A DNA stretch of 64,000 bases from Acidimicrobiia bacterium (GCA_018057765.1 JAGPDB010000001.1:1-64000), one strand, 5' to 3'; shown: positions 15,064 to 24,210, counted from the first letter of the stretch. Numbers and translations are program-made. Notes: generated by a model not told the origin, from the sequence alone.

Positions 15064-16650
15064 TTAGCTAAGCGGTGTGTATCTTACGTAGTCAACTTCG
15101 TATTGTACTGGGAACACAGTTTGCATGATTCCTGTTGTCGCACAGTTCGCTTGGGCACATTGACCGTTTCCTAGTTTTGATATATCGCCGTCTGGGTTTC
15201 CTACCCAGTCGCCCCCAATTGACATGTTCACTGCCATGTCCCATGTACCATCTGCTGGAGCAGATGTGTTCCATGCTGATGCATTCTGATCCATATAAGA
15301 TCCAGCATCGTTGCCGTCAATTAAGAATTGGAATTTAACTGCATTTCCAACAGGTGAGATTGTCACCGCCCATGTGTGCCATCCCGGTTGCGTTGTTGGA
15401 GTCTCAAAGAAAGTTGATTTCTTGTAAGTATTTTTTTTGCCTGCTAGGTGTAGTGTGGAAGTAGTTTTTCCTGGGAGTTGAGGATGGAAGTATTCCATAA
15501 TATCTACTTCAGCACCGTTAGTTGCAGTTGCTCCGTTACGGTGTCGTAACCAGAATCCTGGCCAGTTAGCATTACCGTGAGGAAGTTTTGCTCTCATTTG
15601 AAAAGTACCGTATCTTGGATAGTATTTTCCTACTTCACGTGAACCTAAAAATCCGGATGTGAAATTATAAGTACCCCATTTTGAGCAAGTAACGGTTTCT
15701 CGTTTACCAAAGATTTTAAGTGTGCCATTAGATACAGTTAAGTTATTTGGTGTTAAACATTGAAGTTCATGATTAGCTGATCCATAGTTATTATAATATG
15801 CTTTCCAATTTGCAGTGTTTACCGCGCTACCATCAAAGTTATCTATAAAACTATTTACAAGAGGTAAAGTGGTAGTTGTAGTAGGTGCAATAGTAGTTGT
15901 AGTTGTAGTAGGTGCAAGAGTAGTAGTAGTAACAGGAGCAACTGGTGTTGCTAGTGTTGGGTTAGTGTAGTTTCCTTTTATGCTTTTGTTTGTGGTGTCT
16001 CTTGCTGCGATCGATATGTTGTATTGTTTACCGTTTTTTAGACCTGTGATTGTGTATTTGTTGGTACGTGGATTATCTGCTGCTGATCGATTGTTTGAGT
16101 AGTTGCTGTATTGGCCGTTTGTTCCCCAGCGTACTGTGTAATTATCAGCACCTGTAACTAGGTTCCAAGTAAGTTTCAATGAACCATTGCTAGGAGTGAC
16201 TGTTAGATTCTGCACATCCGACAACTTCGTAATATTTGGTGTTGCTAGTGTTGGGTTAGTGTAGTTTCCTTTTATGCTTTTGTTTGTGGTGTCTCTTGCT
16301 GCGATCGATATGTTGTATTGTTTACCGTTTTTTAGACCTGTGATTGTGTATTTGTTGGTACGTGGATTATCTGCTGCTGATCGATTGTTTGAGTAGTTGC
16401 TGTATTGGCCGTTTGTTCCCCAGCGTACTGTGTAATTATCAGCACCTGTAACTAGGTTCCAAGTAAGTTTCAATGAACCATTGCTAGGAGTGACTGTTAG
16501 ATTCTGCACATCCGACAACTTCTTTTTAGACGTATCCGCCGTTGCGACTGACATAGTTAGTATTAAAGAAAGTGCTACTAATACTATGAGCCAACGAGTT
16601 TTGGATGATGAGATCAGCTGTTTGTTGAAATTGGGGGCAGTTGTTTTCAT
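15064..16650 (-). CDS. Secreted glycoside hydrolase family 16 enzyme with two Fn3 domains
   Basis: This 528-residue exported protein probably cleaves a beta-glucan or related polysaccharide. It has a signal peptide (1-38, ending near ATA), two fibronectin type III domains of identical sequence (about 44-138 and 142-236), a Thr/Pro linker (about 240-263), then a GH16 domain (about 266-528). The catalytic motif ExDxxE is intact with Glu381, Asp383 and Glu386. AAAGGA eight bases upstream supports the start. The exact substrate (laminarin, lichenan, agar, carrageenan) cannot be told. The tandem Fn3 copies are identical at DNA level and so look recent. Confidence 0.88.
   Translation of the reverse strand: MKTTAPNFNKQLISSSKTRWLIVLVALSLILTMSVATADTSKKKLSDVQNLTVTPSNGSLKLTWNLVTGADNYTVRWGTNGQYSNYSNNRSAADNPRTNKYTITGLKNGKQYNISIAARDTTNKSIKGNYTNPTLATPNITKLSDVQNLTVTPSNGSLKLTWNLVTGADNYTVRWGTNGQYSNYSNNRSAADNPRTNKYTITGLKNGKQYNISIAARDTTNKSIKGNYTNPTLATPVAPVTTTTLAPTTTTTTIAPTTTTTLPLVNSFIDNFDGSAVNTANWKAYYNNYGSANHELQCLTPNNLTVSNGTLKIFGKRETVTCSKWGTYNFTSGFLGSREVGKYYPRYGTFQMRAKLPHGNANWPGFWLRHRNGATATNGAEVDIMEYFHPQLPGKTTSTLHLAGKKNTYKKSTFFETPTTQPGWHTWAVTISPVGNAVKFQFLIDGNDAGSYMDQNASAWNTSAPADGTWDMAVNMSIGGDWVGNPDGDISKLGNGQCAQANCATTGIMQTVFPVQYEVDYVRYTPLS
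15944..16228 (-). repeat. 285-bp direct repeat, copy encoding the second Fn3 domain
   Basis: This is one copy of a tandem duplication with a 294-bp period inside the GH16 gene. By eye I find no difference from the copy at 16238-16522. The period is 98 codons, so gain or loss of a unit keeps the reading frame. Confidence 0.9.
16238..16522 (-). repeat. 285-bp direct repeat, copy encoding the first Fn3 domain
   Basis: This is the partner of the 15944-16228 copy. A nine-base spacer separates them. Identity with no silent changes indicates a very recent duplication, gene conversion, or an assembly artefact. Confidence 0.9.
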
Positions 16651-16995
16651 GAATCTTCCTTTATTGGGGTGCAGTTTATTTATTAGAAAAACTGTTTTAT
16701 GAAAGAGAGTTATTCCTATCTTTTCGTTTCATACTTACAGGGGGGACTGTTTAATAAGTATTTAGTAGCTACGTCCATAGCGCATCTTAATGATAGATAT
16801 ACTCATTTACTAATATGAATATTTCAAACACTCTTTTAAGAAAAATGAGTAGCCGTAATGAGCATAACATGAAGTGTCAATTAATTGTTATAATATTTTT
16901 TGTGATTAGTGAGATATATCATGTTTTATAGCTTAGAAATCAAAACGAGCTAAAAAGACGAACATTAGATTAAGGCTCTTGTAAACAGATATGAA
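16651..16995. other. 345-bp divergent intergenic region
   Basis: This AT-rich spacer lies between the GH16 gene and the J-domain gene. It holds the GH16 ribosome-binding site (AAAGGA on the minus strand just before 16650), a run of six G at about 16741-16746, and a TATAAT-like box at 16889-16894. I see no RNA gene, repeat or credible small reading frame. Confidence 0.5.
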
Positions 16996-17007
16996 TTGTC
17001 CTATAAT
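16979..17007 (+). promoter_or_regulatory. Leaderless promoter: TTGTAA-17-TATAAT
   Basis: TTGTAA at 16979-16984, a 17-base spacer and TATAAT at 17002-17007 precede ATG 17014 by six bases. It is the best -35/-10 pair of the leaderless type in the window and fixes the start of the J-domain gene. Confidence 0.65.
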
Positions 17008-17013
17008 GTCTAT

Positions 17014-18225
17014 ATGTCCAATTTTGAACTACATCCAGATCCGTGTGAGGTTTTGGGCTTAAACTGGGAAGACTTAGTAGGAAAATCTCAAATTGAGGCT
17101 AGACGAATTATTAACGAAGCCGCTCGTCCCAAATTGCGAGATTTACATCCCGATATAAACTCTGGATTACAAGGAAATATAAAAGCAATACGTGAACTTG
17201 AGGCAGTCATTGGAGCTAAAACACTATTAGGCAATGTTAGTACACGAAGCGCTTATCTCCATAGGATGAGATTACTTAATCCACAAACATCTACAGGTCA
17301 AATGCCAGGCAGTTCTAGGCAAAGCAATGATGGGGCTTCAGGTCCAATCGGTGATCCTCTAGGTGGCTCTAGAATACCTAGAACTCCTAGAATGCCTGAT
17401 TTTACTGCAGTTTTTGAAAGAGATATGAAAGATTTGCAAACTCAAACAGGTGTTTTCATAACAAACCTTCCATTTCAAGAAGTAGAACAACGAGAAAGAC
17501 TGTTTGAATACTTACAAAGGCTTCTTCGTGAAAGAAGAGCAAAACGTGATGATCGAGAACCAAGAAATGGAATTAAAAGTGCTGAAACAAATTTACTACT
17601 ATCTCGTTCGTCTAGAGGTGACAATGAGGCGCTTAGAACTTTAGTTAATACCACCGATTTTAACTCTAAGCTCGGTATAAGAGTTATCCAATCTTTATTT
17701 GATGCCAAGTTGCTGCCACCAGCATCTCTAGCAGGCGATAATTTTGGTACAACTGAAACTAGAAATATTGGTGGGCCAAAACTTGCTCTTGAAATAATGC
17801 AGAAACTCGACTTATCAAGTAAATATGGACAAAAAACTGCTTTAATGATGGTCGATCTTGGGTTAGTTAAGTCAGGTGAGAACGTAACGAAGACCGTGCT
17901 GGAGTCTGGTAGCGTTTTGCCGGATCATTTGCTAGCAGATTTAATACATAGGACAGATTTTAATTCTCAATTTGGTGTACTTTTGACGGAAAAGCTTATT
18001 TCGACAAGAACTATTGGAGATAGTTACCCAACTACTGAAGCAGTAGAAGAAATATTGCGCAAAGTTGATATAGATAATTGTTATGGTGAAAAAGTGAAAG
18101 CAGATTTGAGAGTTGCAAAATTTATAGGTATGGATGACAAACCTGTTGAATTCGATGCGACAATGCAACATTTAACTAACACTTTTAATTCGACACCTTC
18201 TGCGCAGAACTTTGTGCAATACTAA
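17014..18225 (+). CDS. J-domain protein with internal TDFNS-type repeats
   Basis: This 403-residue protein opens with a J-like domain (about 6-85): a helix after DPCEVLGL, the HPD tripeptide at 45-47 needed to stimulate Hsp70, then a third helix. A Gly/Ser/Pro-rich linker (about 89-128) and a charged helical stretch (150-185) follow. The C-terminal half carries four copies of a motif around Asp215, Asp266, Asp315 and Asp352, of the form [T/L/V]-D-[F/L/I]-[N/S/D]-[S/N] followed by an aromatic or Leu and Gly. It is not a standard DnaJ: there is no zinc domain or CTD. The client is unknown. ATG 17014 is chosen from the promoter. Confidence 0.75.
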   Translation: MSNFELHPDPCEVLGLNWEDLVGKSQIEARRIINEAARPKLRDLHPDINSGLQGNIKAIRELEAVIGAKTLLGNVSTRSAYLHRMRLLNPQTSTGQMPGSSRQSNDGASGPIGDPLGGSRIPRTPRMPDFTAVFERDMKDLQTQTGVFITNLPFQEVEQRERLFEYLQRLLRERRAKRDDREPRNGIKSAETNLLLSRSSRGDNEALRTLVNTTDFNSKLGIRVIQSLFDAKLLPPASLAGDNFGTTETRNIGGPKLALEIMQKLDLSSKYGQKTALMMVDLGLVKSGENVTKTVLESGSVLPDHLLADLIHRTDFNSQFGVLLTEKLISTRTIGDSYPTTEAVEEILRKVDIDNCYGEKVKADLRVAKFIGMDDKPVEFDATMQHLTNTFNSTPSAQNFVQY

Positions 18226-18345
18226 TAAGCGTATAATTTAACTGTTTAATAATCGAGCAATTAGTAAACATCTTTTTCATCACACACACATAGATGCTAA
18301 TATACTATGTTATTCTTTACACTTAGTTAATTAGTAAGGAATTAA

Positions 18346-19431
18346 ATGTATCTTTCATTACGAGATTTAAAGTACACCAAAGCTCGCTATTCTTTAGTCT
18401 GTACTGTGATTGCATTAATAGCGTTAATGACGACTGTACTCGCTGGCCTAGCTACCGGTTTAGTCAATGACGGTATTTCTGGTCTCAGAAATTTGCCAAT
18501 GACGCACCTTGCTCTCCAGGAAGGCTCTGAAAATAGTTTTAGTCGTTCAACACTTACTGATAAAAATCTTAAACCATGGAAAGGCGTTAAATCAATAGAA
18601 ACCTCGAAATTGGGTGTTTCGTTTTTTAACGCTAAAACTAAAGATGGCCAAACTATTGATGTCGCACTCTTTGGAGTTCCTCAAGATAGTTTTCTTGCTC
18701 CAGATAAGCGTGCAAAAGAATCACTTAGCGGTAAGCCCGGTATTGTATTGAGCGAAAAATCAAGAATTGATGGATTAAAGGTTGGTGATTATTTAACAAT
18801 TGATGGACCAGACATTAAATTACCAATACTTGGATTTACTTATACAGGATCTTATGGACATGTACCAATAGCTTTTACTTCATTAAAAACATGGCAATCT
18901 TTATTTTATGGCGAAAATTCTAAAGGTAGATTTTCGGCAATCGCAATTAAAGCAGAAGATACCAGTGAATTTAATTCTCTTGATAGCGAAGCTCGAACGC
19001 AAGTAAGGACAAAAGAAGCTTCATATGCAGGTTCACCTGGTTATTCTGCAGAGACTGCAACCATGACATTGATTAGAAGTTTTCTTCTAATCATTTCTGC
19101 TCTAATTGTTGGAGCTTTCTTCACTGTTTGGACAATACAACGTACACGCCAGATTGGATTGCTAAAAGCTTTAGGGGCATCAAATTCATATGTTTTAAAA
19201 GATGCGCTTGGTCAACTTATTTTGATTGTTTTTCTATCAACAACAATTGGCGTTGGTATTGGCGTAGGTTTAGGTAGTCTTGTGGGGGATGGGGCGCCAT
19301 TTAGCTTAGAACCTGGGTCAGTAATCTTATCTAATTTGCTGTTAGCAGTTTTGGGAATTGCAGGAAGTCTTGTCGCTGTAAGACGCATCATGAAGGTAGA
19401 TCCAATTATTGCACTTGGTTCAGAAAATTAG
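18346..19431 (+). CDS. FtsX-like ABC transporter permease
   Basis: This 361-residue MacB/FtsX-type permease has an N-terminal membrane helix (about 15-40), a large extracytoplasmic domain (about 41-240) and three C-terminal helices (about 242-350) with the conserved TRQIGLLKALGAS segment after the second helix. An AAGGA Shine-Dalgarno supports ATG 18346. The ATPase gene begins 12 bases downstream with the same type of ribosome-binding site, so the two form one transporter, probably for export of a lipid, peptide or lipoprotein. The substrate is unknown. Confidence 0.85.
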   Translation: MYLSLRDLKYTKARYSLVCTVIALIALMTTVLAGLATGLVNDGISGLRNLPMTHLALQEGSENSFSRSTLTDKNLKPWKGVKSIETSKLGVSFFNAKTKDGQTIDVALFGVPQDSFLAPDKRAKESLSGKPGIVLSEKSRIDGLKVGDYLTIDGPDIKLPILGFTYTGSYGHVPIAFTSLKTWQSLFYGENSKGRFSAIAIKAEDTSEFNSLDSEARTQVRTKEASYAGSPGYSAETATMTLIRSFLLIISALIVGAFFTVWTIQRTRQIGLLKALGASNSYVLKDALGQLILIVFLSTTIGVGIGVGLGSLVGDGAPFSLEPGSVILSNLLLAVLGIAGSLVAVRRIMKVDPIIALGSEN

Positions 19432-19443
19432 TAAGGATTTAAA

Positions 19444-20118
19444 TTGTCGCTAAAACTAGAGAATATCACTGTTAAAGTTCCAGATGGGTCAGAAACACAC
19501 ACACTTTTAGAGGATGTTTCATTAGAAGTTAAAAGTGGCACAATCCTTTGTCTAACTGGCCCTTCAGGTTCTGGAAAATCCACATTACTTGCAGTTGCAG
19601 GACTGCTTCGTACACCAGACAGAGGAATAGTTAGCATTGACGGTGAACAGAATATTTCACAGCAAAAACAAAATATTAGAGCACGTATTCGTAAAGAAAA
19701 AATCGGATTCATATTTCAATCATCAAATCTTTTCCCGGCGCTTAGAGCAATTGAACAACTTGAACTTATTGCGCATATTAATAAAAAGCTAGACAAGAAA
19801 ACTAAAGCAAAAGCAAAAGAATTGTTAGACGCTGTTGGGTTAAGTAGCAAATTTGATTCTCGACCTGCCGAGCTTTCAGGAGGAGAACGTCAACGAGTAG
19901 CGATCGCAAGGGCGCTAATGAACGATCCTAAAGTTTTGTTATGCGATGAACCAACTGCCTCATTAGATGAAGCACGAGGTATTGAGATCATGAGTATTCT
20001 TCATAACCAGGCAATTGAGCATAAGGTCGCAACTCTTGTAGTAACTCATGCTCCGAGTCAATTTAAATTAGAAGTAAAAAAGATTTCTTTGATAGAAGGC
20101 GCACTTACTGCTAGCTAA
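19444..20118 (+). CDS. ABC transporter ATP-binding protein (LolD/MacB-like)
   Basis: This 224-residue ATPase has Walker A GPSGSGKST at 39-47, a Q-loop near FQSSN, signature LSGGE at 144-148, Walker B LLCDEPTASLD at about 165-175 and a switch His in VVTHAP. It pairs with the FtsX-like permease just upstream. TTG 19444 is the start, supported by AAGGA seven bases before it. The size and motifs fit the LolD/DevA/MacB group, whose transporters act mechanically on extracytoplasmic substrates. Confidence 0.88.
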   Translation: MSLKLENITVKVPDGSETHTLLEDVSLEVKSGTILCLTGPSGSGKSTLLAVAGLLRTPDRGIVSIDGEQNISQQKQNIRARIRKEKIGFIFQSSNLFPALRAIEQLELIAHINKKLDKKTKAKAKELLDAVGLSSKFDSRPAELSGGERQRVAIARALMNDPKVLLCDEPTASLDEARGIEIMSILHNQAIEHKVATLVVTHAPSQFKLEVKKISLIEGALTAS

Positions 20119-20123
20119 TTAGA

Positions 20124-20158
20124 TGTGAAATCAGCCGATAAAGACAACGAATTTCACA
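20124..20158. repeat. Inverted repeat after the ABC ATPase gene
   Basis: Arms TGTGAAAT and ATTTCACA are separated by 19 bases, starting six bases after the stop codon. There is no T-run after it, so it may be a weak terminator, an mRNA-stabilising hairpin or an operator. Confidence 0.4.
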
Positions 20159-20229
20159 CAATATATCAATTATTGTCTAAAAACTAAATAATTTAAGTGC
20201 AATTGCATTAATTAAACTCTATGAAATAC

Positions 20230-20235
20230 TAGAAT
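20230..20235 (+). promoter_or_regulatory. -10 box TAGAAT, leaderless Rnk-like gene
   Basis: TAGAAT lies exactly six bases before ATG 20242, with no Shine-Dalgarno between them. A TTGCAT at 20203-20208 is too far (21 bases) to be a confident -35. Confidence 0.5.
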
Positions 20236-20241
20236 GGTAAA

Positions 20242-20646
20242 ATGCTAGATAAGGTAAATATTTTTATAACTAAATTTGATCTTGAGAGACTTAAAAATCT
20301 TTTAGATAAGAAATTACGACTCGATGATTATGATCATGCTCTTTTGACTGAATTAAAGAAAGCGCAGGTTGTAGAGCCAGAATTAATTCCTGGTGATGTA
20401 ATTACTATGAACTCCAAGATTCGTCTAAAGGAAGAAAATGGTGATAGTTGGGACTGTACACTAGTTTTTCCAGAGGATGCTGATATTGAAGAAGACAAAA
20501 TTTCGATTCTCTCACCAATTGGCTGCTCAATTATTGGGTATAAAGTTGGCAGTACCATTTCGTTCCCAACACCGAAAGGTGATAAACAGGTTTCAGTTGA
20601 AGATATTCTCTATCAACCTGAACGTTCTGGCGATATGAATATATAG
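20242..20646 (+). CDS. Rnk/GreA-GreB C-terminal-domain protein
   Basis: This 134-residue protein has a short helical N-terminal part (about 10-55) and a GreA/GreB-type C-terminal FKBP-like domain, with VITMNSKIRLKEE, LVFPEDAD, ILSPIGCSIIGYKVG and a final DILYQPE. Rnk proteins bind RNA polymerase but lack the long coiled coil that GreA inserts into the secondary channel, so transcript-cleavage activity is not expected. It is monocistronic by spacing, with a TAGAAT box six bases before its ATG. Confidence 0.8.
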   Translation: MLDKVNIFITKFDLERLKNLLDKKLRLDDYDHALLTELKKAQVVEPELIPGDVITMNSKIRLKEENGDSWDCTLVFPEDADIEEDKISILSPIGCSIIGYKVGSTISFPTPKGDKQVSVEDILYQPERSGDMNI

Positions 20647-20707
20647 GATAATTCCTATATAAATTAGCTAATGTTGCGACAAGGTATTTAATTACCTTAA
20701 ATGACGC

Positions 20708-20737
20708 TTGTTCAGTATGTCCGTTATGTGGTATTAT
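20708..20737 (+). promoter_or_regulatory. Leaderless promoter: TTGTTC-18-TATTAT
   Basis: TTGTTC at 20708-20713 and TATTAT at 20732-20737 are 18 bases apart, and ATG 20745 follows seven bases later. The in-frame ATG 20736 overlaps the -10 box and so is unlikely to be transcribed. Confidence 0.55.
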
Positions 20738-20744
20738 GGTTTAT

Positions 20745-21842
20745 ATGACAGTTAATGGAATAAAGCGGAATTATACATTGGCTGATGCTTTGTTAGACCC
20801 CGCTGATCTACTAAGGATAAATGGGTTATATGATCCAACAATAAGAAAAATTGTTGATCGGGACTTTTCTTCAGCTTTAAGAGTTCTTGATCCTGCCTCT
20901 TTCGCCGAGCAAGTTAGAGATTCAGACTTAGCTCAGTTACTATACAACACTAGAATAAAAAAACTTTTTAAACTTGAAACTGCAATATTCCTAAAAGTTA
21001 GTGAACTACATCCTGAGATACTAGCTCAAGCATTGCAGTGTACTGATCTTCAAAAGTTTACTTATATGCATAGTCACTCATTAAGTATAAACGTTAAAGA
21101 AATTTTTAATTCTATTGCACAATTAGATGATCCACTTTTTGCACAAATTATGCGAAGTACGGATTTATCCGCATTCCAGACTCCAAAATCTATTTATTCT
21201 CTCCTATTTCCATTAGAGCGAGCAATTAAAAGAAGAATATCAAAACTATCTGCTAATGATTACGCGCTAGCATCACAAAGTACCGATCATGCCAAGCTAC
21301 TAAATGGACAAAATTTTAATATACCGATAATAAAAAGAAAAAATAGATTGCCCAAAATAATGCAAGCAGACCCCGAATTGCTTCCTACAGCATTGAAGAA
21401 CACAGACCTATCAAGTTTAGTTAGAAGTATTAGTCACGCAACTGACACTGAACGAACTCTAAGTTTTATAAATAATATCCTTGATTTAGATAATGGTAAA
21501 TGTTACGAAATTCTTCAAAATACTGATATATCGGATTTAATTCAAAGGGTACGCATGTATACTCTAGATGATCAATACGCACTACTTAGAGATGAAACCA
21601 TAAATAATATTTTAGAAACAACGGCTTTTTTAACCCCAGAATTATATGCTAAAGCAATTAAATCCACCAATAGAGAAGAACTTATTAAAGCTGCGAAAGA
21701 ACTCGGAATTGATCAGTTAGCAAAGATTCATGAAAGTTGGGATCCAGAAGATACTACAAAGTTTGTGGAAGCACAACAAGTGTGTATGGTAAAACAACAA
21801 GTTGTACAAGCTGCATACCTGCCCGCGCAAGAATATATGTAA
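20745..21842 (+). CDS. Protein of about 40-residue helical repeats, unrecognised
   Basis: This protein has about 365 residues and no signal peptide or membrane segment. It is built of repeats with a core like DPELFAQALxSTDL. Numbered from ATG 20736, the motif Asp falls at 64, 104, 143, 184, 224 and 264, spacings of 40, 39, 41, 40 and 40, with a degenerate last copy near 312. The repeats read as helix pairs, suggesting an alpha-solenoid used for binding. I do not recognise the family. It shares with the J-domain protein at 17 kb a TD[L/F]-centred motif and a leaderless promoter, but the repeat lengths differ. Confidence 0.72.
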   Translation: MTVNGIKRNYTLADALLDPADLLRINGLYDPTIRKIVDRDFSSALRVLDPASFAEQVRDSDLAQLLYNTRIKKLFKLETAIFLKVSELHPEILAQALQCTDLQKFTYMHSHSLSINVKEIFNSIAQLDDPLFAQIMRSTDLSAFQTPKSIYSLLFPLERAIKRRISKLSANDYALASQSTDHAKLLNGQNFNIPIIKRKNRLPKIMQADPELLPTALKNTDLSSLVRSISHATDTERTLSFINNILDLDNGKCYEILQNTDISDLIQRVRMYTLDDQYALLRDETINNILETTAFLTPELYAKAIKSTNREELIKAAKELGIDQLAKIHESWDPEDTTKFVEAQQVCMVKQQVVQAAYLPAQEYM

Positions 21843-21908
21843 GATATTAATCGAATCTATTAATGCAAATTTAGATTTAGACCTACAAGGTCAAGACTCA
21901 CAACTACA

Positions 21909-22838
21909 CTAAATCATTGATATCAGCATATCGTTTACAACATTCGAACATTTTTCAAAATTGTCCCAACCATAAATAAAAGCATTGTAACCCATATGCT
22001 CTAAACCTATATACAGTTCATAGGCAAAAAGTCGTGTTTCGAAATCTGGTACATCGAGCCCAATATTGACAAAGTGTTCTTTAAATATTTTAAGCCAATC
22101 AATATCTTTTAATCCATCTATCCAAGGGCTCCAAAATGTAAATGTTGCAAGTTCGAAAACAAAATCTCCATATAATGCACAGCCCCAATCAAAGACTGCA
22201 CTAATCTTATTATCATTTACCATTACATTTGAATTTAAAAGATCGTAATGAATTAGATTTCTACTATTTGGTAAGGTAAGTGCTAATTGTTGAAATATTT
22301 TTAACCCATCATCAAAAACTTGTGTGCCAAAATTAGAATTCTTTATTATTTGATACCATCCATGAACTCTACGTTCTGGATTATCGTTTAAAGCATCTAA
22401 TAAAAAATCGGCCCAAGTTTTATGTGGGGCATTCCCATTTGGTTTATAGCTGCCAAAACCGATTGTCTTAGATATATCAACCGCACGAAGTGAATCAAAG
22501 GTATTAAGCAAAGAGGGGATAGTGTCTCTCATTTTGCCAATAGATAGTTGGTCTAGCATTTCTCCATAAGCTCGCTCTGAAACTGCAAAATATCCATCGA
22601 ATGCATTGCCTATTTTTATCAATTTTGGAATTGGTAAATTTGATCCAACAAAATTATTTGCATAAAGATCTTTCCGAAAATCAGTATCGTATTTTGAAAA
22701 TCTTATAACGAAAGTATTGTTATTCAGACTAAATTCAAATGCATCTGACCATCCACCTTTAGAAAGTGGTGCTATTTTAGTCGCATCAGGATATAGTGAT
22801 TTTATAAAATTTTGAACATCGGCAAATTGATAACCCAT
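21909..22838 (-). CDS. Aminoglycoside phosphotransferase-family kinase
   Basis: This 309-residue kinase-fold protein has a glycine-rich SKGGWSDAFEF loop at about 26-36, Brenner-type HxDxxxxN with His197, Asp199 and Asn204, and the metal-binding Asp217 in FDWG. The family phosphorylates antibiotics or small metabolites such as choline, homoserine or sugars. The sequence does not decide the substrate, and an antibiotic role should not be assumed. AAAGGA five bases before the ATG supports the start. It is convergent with the repeat protein at 20.7 kb. Confidence 0.8.
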   Translation of the reverse strand: MGYQFADVQNFIKSLYPDATKIAPLSKGGWSDAFEFSLNNNTFVIRFSKYDTDFRKDLYANNFVGSNLPIPKLIKIGNAFDGYFAVSERAYGEMLDQLSIGKMRDTIPSLLNTFDSLRAVDISKTIGFGSYKPNGNAPHKTWADFLLDALNDNPERRVHGWYQIIKNSNFGTQVFDDGLKIFQQLALTLPNSRNLIHYDLLNSNVMVNDNKISAVFDWGCALYGDFVFELATFTFWSPWIDGLKDIDWLKIFKEHFVNIGLDVPDFETRLFAYELYIGLEHMGYNAFIYGWDNFEKCSNVVNDMLISMI

Positions 22839-22938
22839 TTAATCCTTTCATGGCTATACATGTTCTCATAATTTCAAAAAGAAATCGACTTATTTAATAG
22901 ATCGACTTTCTTCGAATATATCTATAGTAAAATTTAAT

Positions 22939-24210
22939 ATGGTATTAAATACGTATGCACTATTGGCTATATTGAGCGGCATATTGATAATTGCTTTTGT
23001 TTATGATGATTTTGCAGATCGTATTAAGGTACCCTCAATCATTCTTTTGATTTTAACAGGTATTGGTTTAAACGAATTAGCGACCTTGTTTAGCATAAAA
23101 ACGCCGGATTTAAAACACTTATTAGCACCTGCTGGAACAATAGCACTATTACTTATTGTCCTTGAAGGCGCTCTTGAACTTCGAGTTCATAACCGGACTA
23201 AAGCTACAATAAGAAAAGCGGCTGCGTCATCGCTAATTGGCATACTCGCAACTGCTTTAACAATTGCTGCCTACATTTCCTATACGACCCATGACTCATT
23301 TCGCTTAAGCCTAATATCTGCGATTCCTTTCAGCATAATTAGCAGTACTGTAGCAATACCTACTGTTGCCAACATGATTAAAACAAAAAAAGATATCATT
23401 GTTTATGAATCTACATTATCTGACATAATAGGTATCGTCTTCTTCAATTTCATGATCGCAAATAGATATATTGATGGCTATTCTTTTATCAATTTAGGAT
23501 TTAAGCTAATAGTAGTAATAGTGATTTCAGTTGTCTCTTCATTAATTATTATGCTTTTATTAAAAAAATTGAAAAGTAGTGCGCGTTTTTCACTAATTAT
23601 TTCAATCTTATTGTTTGTCTATTCGATATCAAAAATGTTACATTTATCTGCATTAATTGTTGTACTTATTTTCGGTATGATCGTCAATAATGGTGACAAA
23701 ATAAACTATCGATGGTTCTCTAAATATTTAAGTTACAATAAACAAAAAGTCGATACTAAAACTTTATATTCTTTTACTAGAGAACTAGCTTTTGTTGCAA
23801 AAGCTGTGGTTTTTGTACTTTTCGGGTTTACTATTGAAATATCATCGATTGCTGAGGCACAATCTATTCGCAATGGAACTGTTATTGTTGTGATATATTT
23901 TATAATTAGAGTGATTGCTCTAAAAATATCTCGGATGGAATTACTACCGAATCTATTTATTGCGCCAAGAGGCTTAATAACAATTATTCTTTTTCTGTCA
24001 ATACCAGCGAGTCAGGCGATTGAAGGAATTAATTCTGGATCAGTCTTGTTTGTAATTATTGTTTCTTGCACTTTAATGCCTTTAGGTTTTATCTTAGCTA
24101 ATAGAAGAGAAAGCAATAAAGAGCGTGAAAATTATTCGGAACTAGATGTTCTTGAATATGATTTAAATTCAGATAATGATGAAAATGTTGACAATGACCG
24201 ATCTTTGTAA
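22939..24210 (+). CDS. Cation/proton antiporter (CPA family)
   Basis: This 423-residue integral membrane protein has about 12-13 helices. The N-terminal helices carry VPSIILLILTGIGLNE and a later GTIALLLIVLEGALE, matching the sodium/proton exchanger domain. The C-terminal tail (about 395-423) is short and acidic. It probably exchanges Na+ or K+ for H+ at the cytoplasmic membrane. There is no regulatory TrkA domain. A TAAAAT box lies five bases before the ATG, which is consistent with a leaderless start. The ClC gene follows after about 140 bases on the same strand. Confidence 0.82.
   Translation: MVLNTYALLAILSGILIIAFVYDDFADRIKVPSIILLILTGIGLNELATLFSIKTPDLKHLLAPAGTIALLLIVLEGALELRVHNRTKATIRKAAASSLIGILATALTIAAYISYTTHDSFRLSLISAIPFSIISSTVAIPTVANMIKTKKDIIVYESTLSDIIGIVFFNFMIANRYIDGYSFINLGFKLIVVIVISVVSSLIIMLLLKKLKSSARFSLIISILLFVYSISKMLHLSALIVVLIFGMIVNNGDKINYRWFSKYLSYNKQKVDTKTLYSFTRELAFVAKAVVFVLFGFTIEISSIAEAQSIRNGTVIVVIYFIIRVIALKISRMELLPNLFIAPRGLITIILFLSIPASQAIEGINSGSVLFVIIVSCTLMPLGFILANRRESNKERENYSELDVLEYDLNSDNDENVDNDRSL

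Noticed and set aside
16979-17000. TTG 16996 start for the J-domain gene
   Set aside because: The -10 box TATAAT lies after it at 17002, so the mRNA should begin at ATG 17014.
21909-22838. Aminoglycoside resistance gene
   Set aside because: The kinase fold is clear, but nothing identifies an antibiotic substrate, and there is no mobile element nearby.
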